In this document: positions 36,966-45,984 of the stretch, in pieces
Position numbering within the stretch: the stretch's first letter is position 1
Layout: the number at the start of each line of letters is the position of its first letter
Assembly: GCA_910586705.1 (NCBI GenBank)
Contig: CAJUJK010000003.1
Span: 62,001 to 126,000, forward strand
Direction: 5' to 3'
DNA: 64,000 nucleotides
Source: an uncultured Lachnospiraceae bacterium
GTDB taxonomy: Bacteria; Bacillota; Clostridia; Lachnospirales; Lachnospiraceae
The notes under the pieces: generated by a model
What the model saw: only the letters and a program-made list of their open reading frames with translations
The model's database searches: none
Told to the model about the DNA's origin: nothing
Made by a program: the position numbers and the translations under genes

Positions 36966-39772
36966 CGCTGCCCCTCTTCTCCTTTCCCAAGCAAAATCTC
37001 TATCTCATGCACTTCGTCCGACAGCTGCGCGATGTCCGCCCGTGCCAGCAGCACAGTCGCTGTATCCGCTCTGTTTTGGCTGCCCGCATTTTCCGCCATT
37101 CCTATATCATCCGGCTTCTCCGGAATGCCTGCTGCCCCTGTGCCTTCCGCTTTCTCCACAAGCGGGATTTCCCGACTGTCCACCGACGCGGATTCGATAC
37201 GGTAATCGCCGCACGAAAGCCTGCCGGGGTTCTTTATGGTGACGCGGAAGCTCTTCCCCGCAAAGGGCAGTTCCAGCACAGCCGTCCCGTCCTCGTCAAA
37301 CTGCTCCCGCATCAGCGCCGGGGCAATCTCCAGATCGCCCGCCTTTCCCCTGACGCCGAAGACTTCCGTGACAAAGGTGAGCATATACCAGCTTGCCGCC
37401 CCTGTCAGATAGTGGTACATCCCCCGCCCTTCGTTGTTGAAATACTCGGGAATGCCCGGATAAATTCTACTCGTCCCAAACCGCAGCGCCGTGTCCGCAA
37501 GGGTCTGCAATGCCTTGTACCCCTCCGCCGCAAAGCCCCGCCGGTACAGCGCATTGGCATACATCACCGCCATGTGGGAGAACACCGCGCCGTTCTCCTT
37601 CTCCCCGTAGGCAAACCCGAACATTCTCCCCAGATCCGTCTTCAGCTCGTAGAAATCGGTATTCAGACGGTAGCCGCCGATTTTGCCGTCATACAGATAC
37701 GTGTCCGCGCTTTTTACGATACTGCGGATCTGTTCCGGGGCGGCGGTGCCGCCCATAATGGCAAAGACCTGTCCCGTCAGCATCATGCGCACGCCCTTTT
37801 CGTGTACTCCCTCCACCTGTCTGCCGTGATTGTCGTAATAACCGTTAAACCAGCCGTTCCCTTTCTGATCCGACACCCACTCGGTCTGTCTGATATGCGC
37901 CGCCATCCAGTCCGCTTTCTCTTCCAGATTCTCCGCAAGCGCATCCAGCTCCACCGTGACGGTCTTCCCGCTTACGCTGTGGCGGCACGCCTTCACGTAC
38001 TGCCCAAGCGCCTGTGCTTTTTTCTCCGGGCTGTCATACAAATCCCTGTCTTTTTCCAGCAGACAAAGCAGCTCCTCCGCGACGGCGGTCTCCTTTTTCC
38101 CGGTCTTTTCCCGGTAGAGCCGCAGGCACTGTGAAAGCTCCCGCAGGTTTCCGGCGTAAGCGTTCGTAAATGCCACACTCTCCCCCTGTTCCGGCGCCAT
38201 ATCCAGCGCATCGTTCCAGTCCGCGCCGCGCAGCCTGCAATGGTTGTGGCTGCCAACCTCGTAAAAGGCGCAAAGATTTTGTACCAGCAGATGTTCCAGC
38301 ACCGTGCCGCAGTATGTGTGCCCGTCCTCAGTCTTTAGCAGATTGCCGTAAGAATCGTTCCACGCCTCGTCGGACGCCGTGCCGCGCTCCGCCTGTCTGT
38401 CCTTAAAGTAAGGCGCCTTGTTTTCCAGAATTTCCAGATCGCCGGTCTGGTCCATATACAGCTTCGTTGTCATAAAGGGCCAGACGCCGTGGTCCATCCA
38501 CACCCTTGTAATGTTATTCCGGTCCGCGATAAACTCTCCCTGCTTCGCGCCGATGATTGTGGCGTTGGTCCCGTCCATGCGCACCCCGCCGAAATTGTCG
38601 AGAAGCATCTGCCGCACCCCGTCCGGATTCATCAGAAGCAGCGCCAGACAGTCCTGCCACAGGTCGCGCCATCCCCGTCCGCCTTTGCCGTAGTCGTGGT
38701 AAGGCAGGAAGGAGCAGCCGTAAATCCTGCGAAGCGTCGGCTGGAAACTCACCCACCGCATAAAGCCGTCAAAGTCCTTATTTCCCGTGTGATACCGTAT
38801 ATTGACCTTCTCCTGCCAGCTCTCCTTCGTTCTGGCAAATGCCGCCTCCACCTGCTCCTTTGTCCGATACGCCGCCACCGTCTCCGCTATGGTTTCCGGC
38901 TCCTCCGTAATGCCCATCAGGACGGTAAAGGAAACGCGCGCGCCGGGCGCCAGCACGGTCTTTTCAAATTTCAGACCACCCATCGCCTCTTTGCCGTCCA
39001 CGGACGTGCCCGCCGGAACGCCCGGCGCATTCTCCATGACGGCGCGGGGCGCGGTATAAGTGCCGCCTTCGCCCAAAAAGGCTTCCACCGTGGGGAAGAA
39101 GGCTTCCGGCGTTCTCCCGTCACCCGTCATGCCACACACAAAATAGCTGACACGGTTTACCCGGTGTCCCCGCTCGTCAAAGGAAAGCGTGGGCGTAACC
39201 ACCACCCCTTCTTTTTCGACCCGGATGCGGTGCAGCAAAGCGGAGACGTGCCTGTGATCCCGGAGGTTATCCGCGCTTCTCCCATAGACCGGCACCGCTG
39301 CCACAGGCACAAAGGAAAGTTCCCTGTCCCCGCAGTTTTTTATCTCCACCCGCATAAGTTCCACATCATGCCCCACCGGCACAAAGGAGGTGACATCCGC
39401 CTCCAACTGATACTTTTTTGAAGTGCGTGTGACGCGCTGCCACATCAGTCCCGCCGTCAGAACGCTCTTTTCCTGCCTGTCCGTATATTTAGCCGCTTCC
39501 GCCTCCGCAGACGCGCCCGTCGCGGACCAGCTTCCCTTCCCCTCGATATGACACCAGAAATTTCTGGCAGAGCGGTTGTTGTGCAGATTTTCCACACTGA
39601 CCGGCTCAAGCAGAAACGTGTTCTGGTCCCTCTTGCTGTCGCCGCCAAAAGTGGGCGTCAGCGCACTCTTCATCCCCTTTTCTCCCGCAATGGGAAAATA
39701 CTGGTAACTGTAGTTTTCCGGCTGTTCCAGTGCAAAGGTTCCCTGTCCATCCAAAAACCGATATCCTTCCAT
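36962..39772 (-). CDS. GH94 glycoside phosphorylase, laminaribiose phosphorylase-like
   Basis: A 936-residue GH94 enzyme. The catalytic motif RGADWNDALDM has its Asp cluster at residues 518-521. Phosphate/substrate segments include GGRGWRDLWQDCLALLL and GFAYGEKENGAVFSHM. The N-terminal sandwich binds the chain end. No signal peptide is present. The length, above the roughly 800 residues of cellobiose phosphorylase, is close to laminaribiose phosphorylases. With the GH161-like gene it would degrade beta-1,3-glucan oligomers to glucose 1-phosphate and glucose. Cellobionate or 1,2-beta-oligoglucan phosphorylase are alternatives. It is the first gene of the locus. Confidence 0.83.
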   Translation of the reverse strand: MEGYRFLDGQGTFALEQPENYSYQYFPIAGEKGMKSALTPTFGGDSKRDQNTFLLEPVSVENLHNNRSARNFWCHIEGKGSWSATGASAEAEAAKYTDRQEKSVLTAGLMWQRVTRTSKKYQLEADVTSFVPVGHDVELMRVEIKNCGDRELSFVPVAAVPVYGRSADNLRDHRHVSALLHRIRVEKEGVVVTPTLSFDERGHRVNRVSYFVCGMTGDGRTPEAFFPTVEAFLGEGGTYTAPRAVMENAPGVPAGTSVDGKEAMGGLKFEKTVLAPGARVSFTVLMGITEEPETIAETVAAYRTKEQVEAAFARTKESWQEKVNIRYHTGNKDFDGFMRWVSFQPTLRRIYGCSFLPYHDYGKGGRGWRDLWQDCLALLLMNPDGVRQMLLDNFGGVRMDGTNATIIGAKQGEFIADRNNITRVWMDHGVWPFMTTKLYMDQTGDLEILENKAPYFKDRQAERGTASDEAWNDSYGNLLKTEDGHTYCGTVLEHLLVQNLCAFYEVGSHNHCRLRGADWNDALDMAPEQGESVAFTNAYAGNLRELSQCLRLYREKTGKKETAVAEELLCLLEKDRDLYDSPEKKAQALGQYVKACRHSVSGKTVTVELDALAENLEEKADWMAAHIRQTEWVSDQKGNGWFNGYYDNHGRQVEGVHEKGVRMMLTGQVFAIMGGTAAPEQIRSIVKSADTYLYDGKIGGYRLNTDFYELKTDLGRMFGFAYGEKENGAVFSHMAVMYANALYRRGFAAEGYKALQTLADTALRFGTSRIYPGIPEYFNNEGRGMYHYLTGAASWYMLTFVTEVFGVRGKAGDLEIAPALMREQFDEDGTAVLELPFAGKSFRVTIKNPGRLSCGDYRIESASVDSREIPLVEKAEGTGAAGIPEKPDDIGMAENAGSQNRADTATVLLARADIAQLSDEVHEIEILLGKGEEGQR

Positions 39773-39831
39773 ACGCCCCTTCTTTCCCGCTTCCCTAAAA
39801 GCGCTGTCTTTCAGACTGTTTCTTACATCCT

Positions 39832-39889
39832 AATAAACAGGACGGACAGAATTAAGGTATCTTTTGTTATTTAGGTATCATTTTTTTAG
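39832..39889 (-). promoter_or_regulatory. Candidate regulator sites before the GH94 gene
   Basis: On the minus strand GATACCT occurs twice, at 39879-39873 and 39861-39855, exactly 18 bases apart. The outer copy ends CTAAAAAAATGATACCT, almost identical to the element at 32511-32495. TTTATT (39837-39832) lies 17 bases inside the nearer copy, matching the geometry of the binding-protein promoter. No good -10 is seen, as expected for an activator-dependent promoter. Confidence 0.5.
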
Positions 39890-40036
39890 CAGCCTTTCCA
39901 TCTGTGTGATCCGGCATCTGGTATGTTGAAAAAAAAGCAAAGTGGTACTTTTAAAAGAGCCATTTCGGTATAAGATAAGACTATCAGTTAAAAACTGGAA
40001 TTTTTTGATAGGAATGACAGAAAGGCAGAAATCCAT

Positions 40037-40615
40037 ATGAAAAACGAGAAACTGTTAAAAATTGTATTTACGGGCATCTTTGCCGCATTGTCCTATGTGG
40101 TGTTCACCTTTTTACAGATCAAAATTCCCCTGCCCGGCGGCGACGCCACCTCGATCCATCTGGGGAACGCGGTCTGCGTGCTGGGCGCGCTGCTACTGGG
40201 CGGCGTGTACGGCGGACTTGGCGGCGCCATCGGCATGACCATCGGCGACCTTTTTGACCCGGTCTATGTGGTCTACGCCCCCAAAACGTTTATCCTGAAA
40301 TTCTGCATCGGGCTGATCACCGGGCTGATCGCCCACAAAATCGCGCACATCAGCGCCGAGACCGACACGAAAAAGGTATACAAATGGTCCCTCATCGCCG
40401 CTGTGGGCGGGCTTTTATTCAACGTGGTTTTTGACCCGCTGTTCGGCTACTTTTACAAGCTGGCGATTCTGGGCAAGCCCGCCGCGGAAGTGACCCTCGC
40501 ATGGAATGTGGCGTCCACCTCCATCAACGCAGTGACCTCCACGGTCGTTGCCGTTCTCGTGTACAATGCGGTGCGCCCCGCGCTGAAAAAATCGGGACTG
40601 TTCTTTTCGATATGA
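40037..40615 (+). CDS. ECF transporter S component
   Basis: A 192-residue protein with about six transmembrane helices, typical of substrate-specific S components of energy-coupling factor vitamin transporters. Diagnostic stretches are FTGIFAALSYVVFTFLQIKI near the N-terminus and LGNAVCVLGALLLGGVYGGL. The ATG at 40037 follows AGAAAGGCAG. It is alone on the plus strand; shared EcfAA'T modules must be elsewhere. The substrate cannot be told. No known riboswitch was recognised in its leader, only a small hairpin near 39981-40011. Confidence 0.82.
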   Translation: MKNEKLLKIVFTGIFAALSYVVFTFLQIKIPLPGGDATSIHLGNAVCVLGALLLGGVYGGLGGAIGMTIGDLFDPVYVVYAPKTFILKFCIGLITGLIAHKIAHISAETDTKKVYKWSLIAAVGGLLFNVVFDPLFGYFYKLAILGKPAAEVTLAWNVASTSINAVTSTVVAVLVYNAVRPALKKSGLFFSI

Positions 40616-40810
40616 CGGGCAGATATCCGCCGCAGCCAAATATCATGCGGATTCCCGGTGCCCGGACGAAACCTGTGTCTTAATTGGAGCAAGGACGGGA
40701 AGTTTACATAATGTATCTTCCCGTCCTGTTATTCCGTCGGTTTATTTCTGTTTCATATCGGTTTGTTGACTTTCGCGGTCAATTAATGTTTCTCCAGCCG
40801 CTTCCCTTTC

Positions 40811-41020
40811 CTACATCATAATATCATCACTCTCCGGCATCACCACCGCCGCGATGAAATAGACAATCAGTCCCATACCGACGCTCGCCACGGAGCAGAT
40901 CGCCCAGATCAGACGCACCAGCGTGGGATCTATGTTGAGGTATTCCCCGATTCCCCCGCAGACACCGCATATCATCCTGTTTCCTCTTGACCTCATCAGT
41001 TTTTTCATGTCGTTGTTCAT
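40811..41020 (-). CDS. PspC-domain protein
   Basis: A 69-residue PspC protein: the MRSRGNRMICGVCGGIGEYLN cytoplasmic motif (short of a full match in the first residues) is followed by DPTLVRLIWAICSV and one or two hydrophobic helices. It is a small membrane stress-response protein by family. The ATG at 41020 follows AAAAGGAGG. It stands before the PadR/DUF1700/DUF4097 group in the same orientation, but 136 bases away from it. Confidence 0.9.
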   Translation of the reverse strand: MNNDMKKLMRSRGNRMICGVCGGIGEYLNIDPTLVRLIWAICSVASVGMGLIVYFIAAVVMPESDDIMM

Positions 41021-41156
41021 CGTTATCCTCCTTTTTCAGTGCAATTTCTGCACATTTTCCCGGTTAACATAACTTGATTATGCCCCGCACTATGCAAATT
41101 TACATAATATTTCTCTTCTCCAGGCATCTTTTTGGGTTTACATAACGCCATTCACC

Positions 41157-42251
41157 CTACTCATCGAAGGTCACAGTCACATTACCCATATTACAGTTTA
41201 TATCAAAATAGCTGCTTTTTCCAGCATTCCATGCTTTATGCGACGCAACACCGCCGTGGCTGTAGCTCCCCACAACGACATTTCCCATTCCACACTCCAC
41301 ATAGTAGCTGTGGTCGTCCTCGGAACCGGCAAGGCTCATAACGATTTCACCCATACCGCACTCCACTTCCAAATCTCCCGATATGGCGCCCGCAACCTCA
41401 GCCGCACCCATGCTCACATCCAGATCCATCTCGCCGCTGACGGAAAGTTCACCTATACTCATATGCCCGGCACCAATCTCAAAATCCGCCTTCCCCGCTG
41501 TGATGCGGTCCGCGAGAAGTTCTCCCGCGCCCACAGCGACGCTGATCTCCTCTCCCCAAAAGCCGTCCGTCGTGACCAGCCCGGCTCCCAGATCCACCTT
41601 CATCTCTTTCGCTTTCAAGAAGATGCTGTCCATATAGCCCGCTCCCACATCTATGTCGCACTCCTCCAGCACACAGCCCTCCGGCAGCCACAGATAGACC
41701 GTATCGTTGGGACCGCCCCGCCAGTGCCCGAGATGGCGCTCCACCTCATTTGCGATGCGCAGCCTGTTCCTTCCACCTTCATTGTCTATCTTGTAATATG
41801 CCTTGTTGGAATCGCCGTCCATCAGAATCCACGCATTCGCATCTTCGGATTGCCAGATCACTACATTGCAGTCCTCCACATCAATTTCCAGACTGCCGAG
41901 GGTATCCGCAGTAAGGGAAAGCTGCGACTTTTTCCCTTCCACCTCCTGCCGCTTCTTCTCCATAGTCTGGTCCACCACCTTGCGGACATCTTCCACACTC
42001 TCTATATCCTCGATCTCTTCAAGCTCCTCCAACTCTTCCCATTCGTCCCTGTCATATCCCGGCGAGCGGAAAAAACCAATCCGCCAGTCACCGTCTCTAT
42101 CCATACGCCAGACGAACGGAATGCCCTCAATACTTCCCATCTCCTCCAATTCCCGGAAGCCCCCTAGCAATCCGCAGACGCCGCAGAGAACAATACCCAC
42201 AAGAAACAAAACCAACGCCGTCATCAGACAGCCCTTCGTAAATTTTTTCAT
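41157..42251 (-). CDS. DUF4097 beta-repeat protein
   Basis: A 364-residue membrane-anchored protein. A helix at residues 8-30 is followed by an acidic Glu-rich segment (about 72-95), then a DUF4097 'toast-rack' beta-solenoid (about 115-364) with repeated short strands such as DVGAGYMDSIFLKAKEMKVD and IGAGHMSIGELSVSGEMDLD. Its ATG at 42251 overlaps the DUF1700 stop by 4 bases. Proteins like this accompany PadR/DUF1700 genes and are thought to act in envelope homeostasis. Confidence 0.85.
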   Translation of the reverse strand: MKKFTKGCLMTALVLFLVGIVLCGVCGLLGGFRELEEMGSIEGIPFVWRMDRDGDWRIGFFRSPGYDRDEWEELEELEEIEDIESVEDVRKVVDQTMEKKRQEVEGKKSQLSLTADTLGSLEIDVEDCNVVIWQSEDANAWILMDGDSNKAYYKIDNEGGRNRLRIANEVERHLGHWRGGPNDTVYLWLPEGCVLEECDIDVGAGYMDSIFLKAKEMKVDLGAGLVTTDGFWGEEISVAVGAGELLADRITAGKADFEIGAGHMSIGELSVSGEMDLDVSMGAAEVAGAISGDLEVECGMGEIVMSLAGSEDDHSYYVECGMGNVVVGSYSHGGVASHKAWNAGKSSYFDINCNMGNVTVTFDE

Positions 42252-43105
42252 ACCTGCGCACCTCCTCTGTGAAACAATCTATGGCACAGATTCACGCATC
42301 CCCTGAACAGGGCGGGGATCGCCGTACCTACCACCAGTACCATCAGCCAGACAAACACCAGTCCGACCGCCACCATAACCAGACCGCCGCCGATCATACT
42401 AAGCCCTCCCAGCGGCGCGCCGAACATCGCCACAAATCCCGCCAGCGCCAGCGCGACACCGACCACCGTCAAGACCACACCCACCACCAGAAAAGCGAGG
42501 AAGATGCCAAACAACCCTGCCAATATGCCGACACCGCCTCCAAACAGTCCGCCCAGCACGCCGATCCAGACCGGTGAGAGCAGTACCGCCAGCACGATAA
42601 TCAATGCAATCTGTCCGCCCGTCATGGGTTTCTTCTGTGGTATGCCCTGCCCGTTCCGCTGCCCGTTTCCCGTCTGCTGCTGATAGCCGTATGCGCTGCC
42701 CGCGCCTGCCGTCTGCTGCCCGTATGCGTTCCCGCCGCCATTCATCTGCTGCCCGTATGCGTTCCCGCCGCCATTCGCCTGCTGACCATATGTGTTTCCT
42801 GCGCCGTCTGCCTGCGCCCCGGACTGCGCTTCTTCGGTTGACATAAGTTGATTCTTGTTCCTCTGCTCATAGCCGTGGAAACCGGACTCCGTAAACTCTC
42901 CCTCGTTTCCGCCGTCAAAAAGCCCTGCCTTGATCGCCTTCGCAAGTTCCTCCGGCGAGCCCAGCGCAGCGATCACGCCCGCTTCGTTTCCCTCGCCCGC
43001 ATCGTCAAAGTATTCATTATAATAAGCGATCGCCTCCTCCCGCTCCGCAGGCGGCACGTCCTGTAAGAGCGCGGTCAGTCTGCTCATAAATTCCGCTCTA
43101 CTCAT
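42248..43105 (-). CDS. DUF1700 (HAAS-domain) membrane protein
   Basis: A 285-residue protein. The N-terminal HAAS signalling fold has MSRAEFMSRLTALLQDVPP and EAIAYYNEYFDDAGE. A low-complexity linker repeats NGGGNAYGQQ-type units about four times (residues 92-145), which gives short DNA repeats near 42,690-42,800. Four to five helices follow. I start at ATG 43105, with GGGAGGACTT upstream, overlapping the end of padR by 8 bases. By family it probably relays or anchors the PadR-regulated response. Confidence 0.88.
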   Translation of the reverse strand: MSRAEFMSRLTALLQDVPPAEREEAIAYYNEYFDDAGEGNEAGVIAALGSPEELAKAIKAGLFDGGNEGEFTESGFHGYEQRNKNQLMSTEEAQSGAQADGAGNTYGQQANGGGNAYGQQMNGGGNAYGQQTAGAGSAYGYQQQTGNGQRNGQGIPQKKPMTGGQIALIIVLAVLLSPVWIGVLGGLFGGGVGILAGLFGIFLAFLVVGVVLTVVGVALALAGFVAMFGAPLGGLSMIGGGLVMVAVGLVFVWLMVLVVGTAIPALFRGCVNLCHRLFHRGGAQV

Positions 43106-43424
43106 TCTTAAGTCCTCCCTCAAAAATACTGTTCAATTTGGCAGAATACCGATACCATTCGCTGATGTAAAGATTGAGCTGCGCCCTTCCCTTCTCCGTA
43201 ATTCTGTAGTACCGCCTGTTCCTTCCCGCACATTCCATGTCGTAAATCTGCAGGCATTCATCCTTCTGCAGCCTCCGCAGGACTGGATACAGCGTGGACT
43301 CGGAAATCTCTATGACCAGCCGCACTTCCTGCGTGATCTTGTAGCCATAAGTTCCTTCCGTCTCATGGGACACAACAGCCAGCACGATGGCGTCCAGCAA
43401 TGCCGCACCTGTGTTAAAAACCAT
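43098..43424 (-). CDS. PadR-family transcriptional regulator
   Basis: A 108-residue winged-helix regulator: LDAIVLAVVSHETEGTYGYKI, then ISESTLYPVLRRLQKDECL (recognition helix) and the wing GRNRRYYRITEKGRAQL. I chose ATG 43424, after GAAAGGAGTC; the upstream open frame lacks PadR homology. It is the first gene of the three-gene operon and probably represses it through the inverted repeats in its own promoter. Confidence 0.92.
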   Translation of the reverse strand: MVFNTGAALLDAIVLAVVSHETEGTYGYKITQEVRLVIEISESTLYPVLRRLQKDECLQIYDMECAGRNRRYYRITEKGRAQLNLYISEWYRYSAKLNSIFEGGLKNE

Positions 43425-43526
43425 GTAAATGACTCCTTTCTTCCTTTTTACATATTTCATTGTCATCGCTCTCGGAGTTATCCTCCCTTCAATCACCTCT
43501 GTTGTTCTATAATATTATTTAAGCAT

Positions 43527-43592
43527 ACAATATTATATGCTGTATAATATTGTTTCTACACATACTATATGACATATAATATTGTTTGTCAA
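43527..43592 (-). promoter_or_regulatory. PadR operon promoter with operator repeats
   Basis: TTGACA (43592-43587) and TATAGT (43569-43564) have a 17-base spacer on the minus strand. Just downstream, 43527-43553 is a perfect inverted repeat with 11-base arms, ACAATATTATA and TATAATATTGT, around 5 bases. Another ACAATATTATA half-site lies in the spacer (43585-43575), facing an imperfect partner. This is the expected design for autoregulation by PadR. Confidence 0.75.
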
Positions 43593-43731
43593 CAACTATT
43601 TTTATCTTGACGCAATTTTCCGCCCTTTTTCAAATAACCCTGTTATAGTGGACAACAAAAGACAGATTATGGTAGTATTGACTAAATAGAATTGTATAAT
43701 GTAGCTCAAAAACATAGGAAGGAAATCTGAT

Positions 43732-43920
43732 ATGTATGAAGAAGAAAGGCTTCTGGCAAATGAAATAACAAAATTGCGACTTTCTGACCAGCCGGATAAA
43801 GCCATAGCATTGTGTCAACAGGCTATGGCACAGTTCCCCGCCAACAGTTTCTTTCCAAAATTACAGGGGGATATTTACCGACAATATAAAAATTCCCGCA
43901 GGCTGCACAGTCCTATTTAG
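43732..43920 (+). pseudogene. N-terminal fragment of the TPR-histidine kinase gene
   Basis: A 62-residue fragment starting MYEEERLLANEITKL with a TPR-like helix pair (AIALCQQAMAQFPANSFFPK). The ATG at 43732 has AGGAAGGAAAT upstream. After GDIYRQYKN the frame runs into RRLHSPI and a stop. Adding one T at about 43892 restores NFPQAAQSYLEMLKLLRP, joining it to the next frame. It is thus the true 5' end of the kinase gene, separated by a frameshift or a sequencing error. Confidence 0.8.
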
Positions 43921-43922
43921 AA

Positions 43923-45497
43923 ATGTTGAAGCTACTGCGTCCAGATCAGTTTTCCATTTTTGTAACAGCCTACCGCAATCTAAATAAGAATGCTCCTGCA
44001 TCGGATATACGTTTATTTCTGGATGATATCAAAAAGCTGCTTGACAGCGCATGTCTGCCAGAAGAATTAGCGAAAAACCTACAAGTCCTTTTAGGCAGTC
44101 AACTCGCTGTAGACGATAAATTTATCGTTTTTGTAGAACTGGCAAATAATGACAAAAATATTAACTTGATTAGAAATGAGATCGAAAAATGGGAAGCCGC
44201 ACAAGATACCTCCAAGATAGAAGCTCTTGCTATGTACAAACTAAACATGGAAGGGAGTACAAAAAGTAAGAACATCGATGCCTTTTTGATACAAAGACTG
44301 GAAAAGCTGAAAAAGTATGAACTGGCATTAGATATGATAGCCCAAACCCAGAAACCCTATCAAAACAAACTCATTTTGGCGGCAATGCTTAGAATATGCC
44401 GAAAAAAAGGCGACTATTCCTTTGCGGAAAAGGAATTGTGCATTGATGAAGATTTTATTAAACAGTCCAGTTTTAATCTGCAATATGAGCTAGTATACTA
44501 TTTTCAGATAAAAGACAATGAGGAAGGGCTGGAAAAAACGTTAAGGAGGATGCGAGGCAGTGCTGCAAACAGTATACCCATTGCCCGTACTCTATATAAT
44601 TTCTATCTGAGTCTGAATCGCTTTGAGGATGCCCAAAGTATCTACACGCATATTCAGCAGCTGGAACAAAATCAAGCCGCCGAATGGGAACAGCGTAAAA
44701 AGTTTCCCGCCAACTCAACCCTGTCCCGCATTGAAGAGCAGACAGAATCCGAGCAGGCTGTCTGGCTTAGAATGAAAGAACTGGTTTCCGAACAGGAGCA
44801 TAACCGCCAGATGATTGCTCTGCGTGACCTTCTCAAAGGCTTTTCCCATGAGTTAGGGCAGCCGATTACAAATATCCGTTATGCCGTGCAGCTATACCAA
44901 AAGAAAATGCAAAAAGATCTGGATAATCCAGAGGCCCTTCGGATTCTGCTATCTGATATCCTGCTACAGACAAATCGAATCGGAATGTTACTTTCCAGAT
45001 TCAGCCCAATTGTTTCCCCAAAAAATGAGTCGGGCGAGTTCCATGTCAGAGAATGCATCGAAAAAGTATTTGCTGATTTGGAGACAAGGCTACGGGGGCA
45101 AAGCATCACCTATCAAATAAACGGAGCATCTAATCTTATGTTGATGGGCGATCAGATACAATTTTCTCAAGTATTTTATAATCTTATCTTAAATGCAATG
45201 CAGGCTATAGAAAAAAACGGACATATTGATATCAGCATTTCTATGTCTGAATATCAAGTCCTAACCATTATATTCGCAGATAATGGTCCCGGCATTCCGG
45301 AACACAACTTTCAAAAAATATTTGAACCGTTTTTTTCCACCAAAGACCCTACGTCCGGGAACGGCGGCGAAGGACTTGGCTTATACATTGTGTGGAATAT
45401 TCTTAAAATGTTTAATGGTACGATTCAGCTAGACAAAAACTTTCGCTCAGGCACTAAATTTATTATTCAAATCCAGCAGGCAAAGGAGGGGCATTAA
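43923..45497 (+). CDS. TPR-containing cytoplasmic histidine kinase (5' end frameshifted)
   Basis: A 524-residue main part of a kinase whose start is at 43732. Helical TPR-like repeats fill about 1-285. A HisKA domain has LLKGFSHELGQPITNIRY with the phospho-acceptor His, then a GHKL ATPase: FYNLILNAMQAIEKN, FADNGPGIPE, FEPFFSTKDP, GEGLGLYIVWNIL. No transmembrane helix or signal peptide, so it senses inside the cell. Composition is clearly more AT-rich than the genes on either side. The receiver gene follows after 1 base. The TPR-kinase plus receiver layout resembles Detocs defence systems; this is inference. Confidence 0.82.
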   Translation: MLKLLRPDQFSIFVTAYRNLNKNAPASDIRLFLDDIKKLLDSACLPEELAKNLQVLLGSQLAVDDKFIVFVELANNDKNINLIRNEIEKWEAAQDTSKIEALAMYKLNMEGSTKSKNIDAFLIQRLEKLKKYELALDMIAQTQKPYQNKLILAAMLRICRKKGDYSFAEKELCIDEDFIKQSSFNLQYELVYYFQIKDNEEGLEKTLRRMRGSAANSIPIARTLYNFYLSLNRFEDAQSIYTHIQQLEQNQAAEWEQRKKFPANSTLSRIEEQTESEQAVWLRMKELVSEQEHNRQMIALRDLLKGFSHELGQPITNIRYAVQLYQKKMQKDLDNPEALRILLSDILLQTNRIGMLLSRFSPIVSPKNESGEFHVRECIEKVFADLETRLRGQSITYQINGASNLMLMGDQIQFSQVFYNLILNAMQAIEKNGHIDISISMSEYQVLTIIFADNGPGIPEHNFQKIFEPFFSTKDPTSGNGGEGLGLYIVWNILKMFNGTIQLDKNFRSGTKFIIQIQQAKEGH

Positions 45498-45498
45498 A

Positions 45499-45912
45499 AT
45501 GAGTCTGGTACTGATTATTGAAGATGAACCCGCAACGGCAGCTCCAGTAAAAGAGGCTTTGGAAATAGAAGGCATTCAGGCTGATATTGCCGACAGCGGC
45601 ATCAAAGGCGTGGAATTATTCCGCGAAAGGGCGTATGATTTGATTCTATTAGATTTAAAACTACCGGGTTTATCCGGCGAAGAGGTTTTAAACACAATCC
45701 GTAGAGAAAACCCATTTGTCACTGTGATTGTATATACCAATTACAGCGACTTTGCTGACATCAAAAAGTTGACAAATATAGGAATAGACGGGTACATCAA
45801 TAAAGGCCCGGAAGCCGACCTCGGTGAATTGGTCGATGCCATTAAAAGCAAATTGGCTCCCATAGACGGTGATGCAATCGATGTACTATTCAGAGAATTC
45901 CCGAACGAATAG
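45499..45912 (+). CDS. Stand-alone receiver-domain response regulator
   Basis: A 137-residue protein that is only a receiver domain. Acidic residues are at 8-10 (IEDE), the phospho-acceptor is Asp52 (LILLDLKLPGLSG), the switch Thr is Thr80 and the conserved Lys is Lys102 (INKG). No DNA-binding or enzymatic output domain follows. The ATG at 45499 is 1 base after the kinase stop, with AAAGGAGGGG upstream, so the two are co-translated. It could act as an intermediate or decoy in a phosphorelay. Confidence 0.88.
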   Translation: MSLVLIIEDEPATAAPVKEALEIEGIQADIADSGIKGVELFRERAYDLILLDLKLPGLSGEEVLNTIRRENPFVTVIVYTNYSDFADIKKLTNIGIDGYINKGPEADLGELVDAIKSKLAPIDGDAIDVLFREFPNE

Positions 45913-45984
45913 ACTTATGATGCAGAAATTGTTTAGAAAAGCCAAGGAGAATATCGAAATGCCAAAAGACCAGTGGGAATCTGT

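Noticed and set aside
39890..40036. Possible riboswitch before the ECF S component
   Set aside because: Only a small CTATCA/TGATAG hairpin is seen; no TPP, THF, preQ1 or cobalamin signature was recognised.
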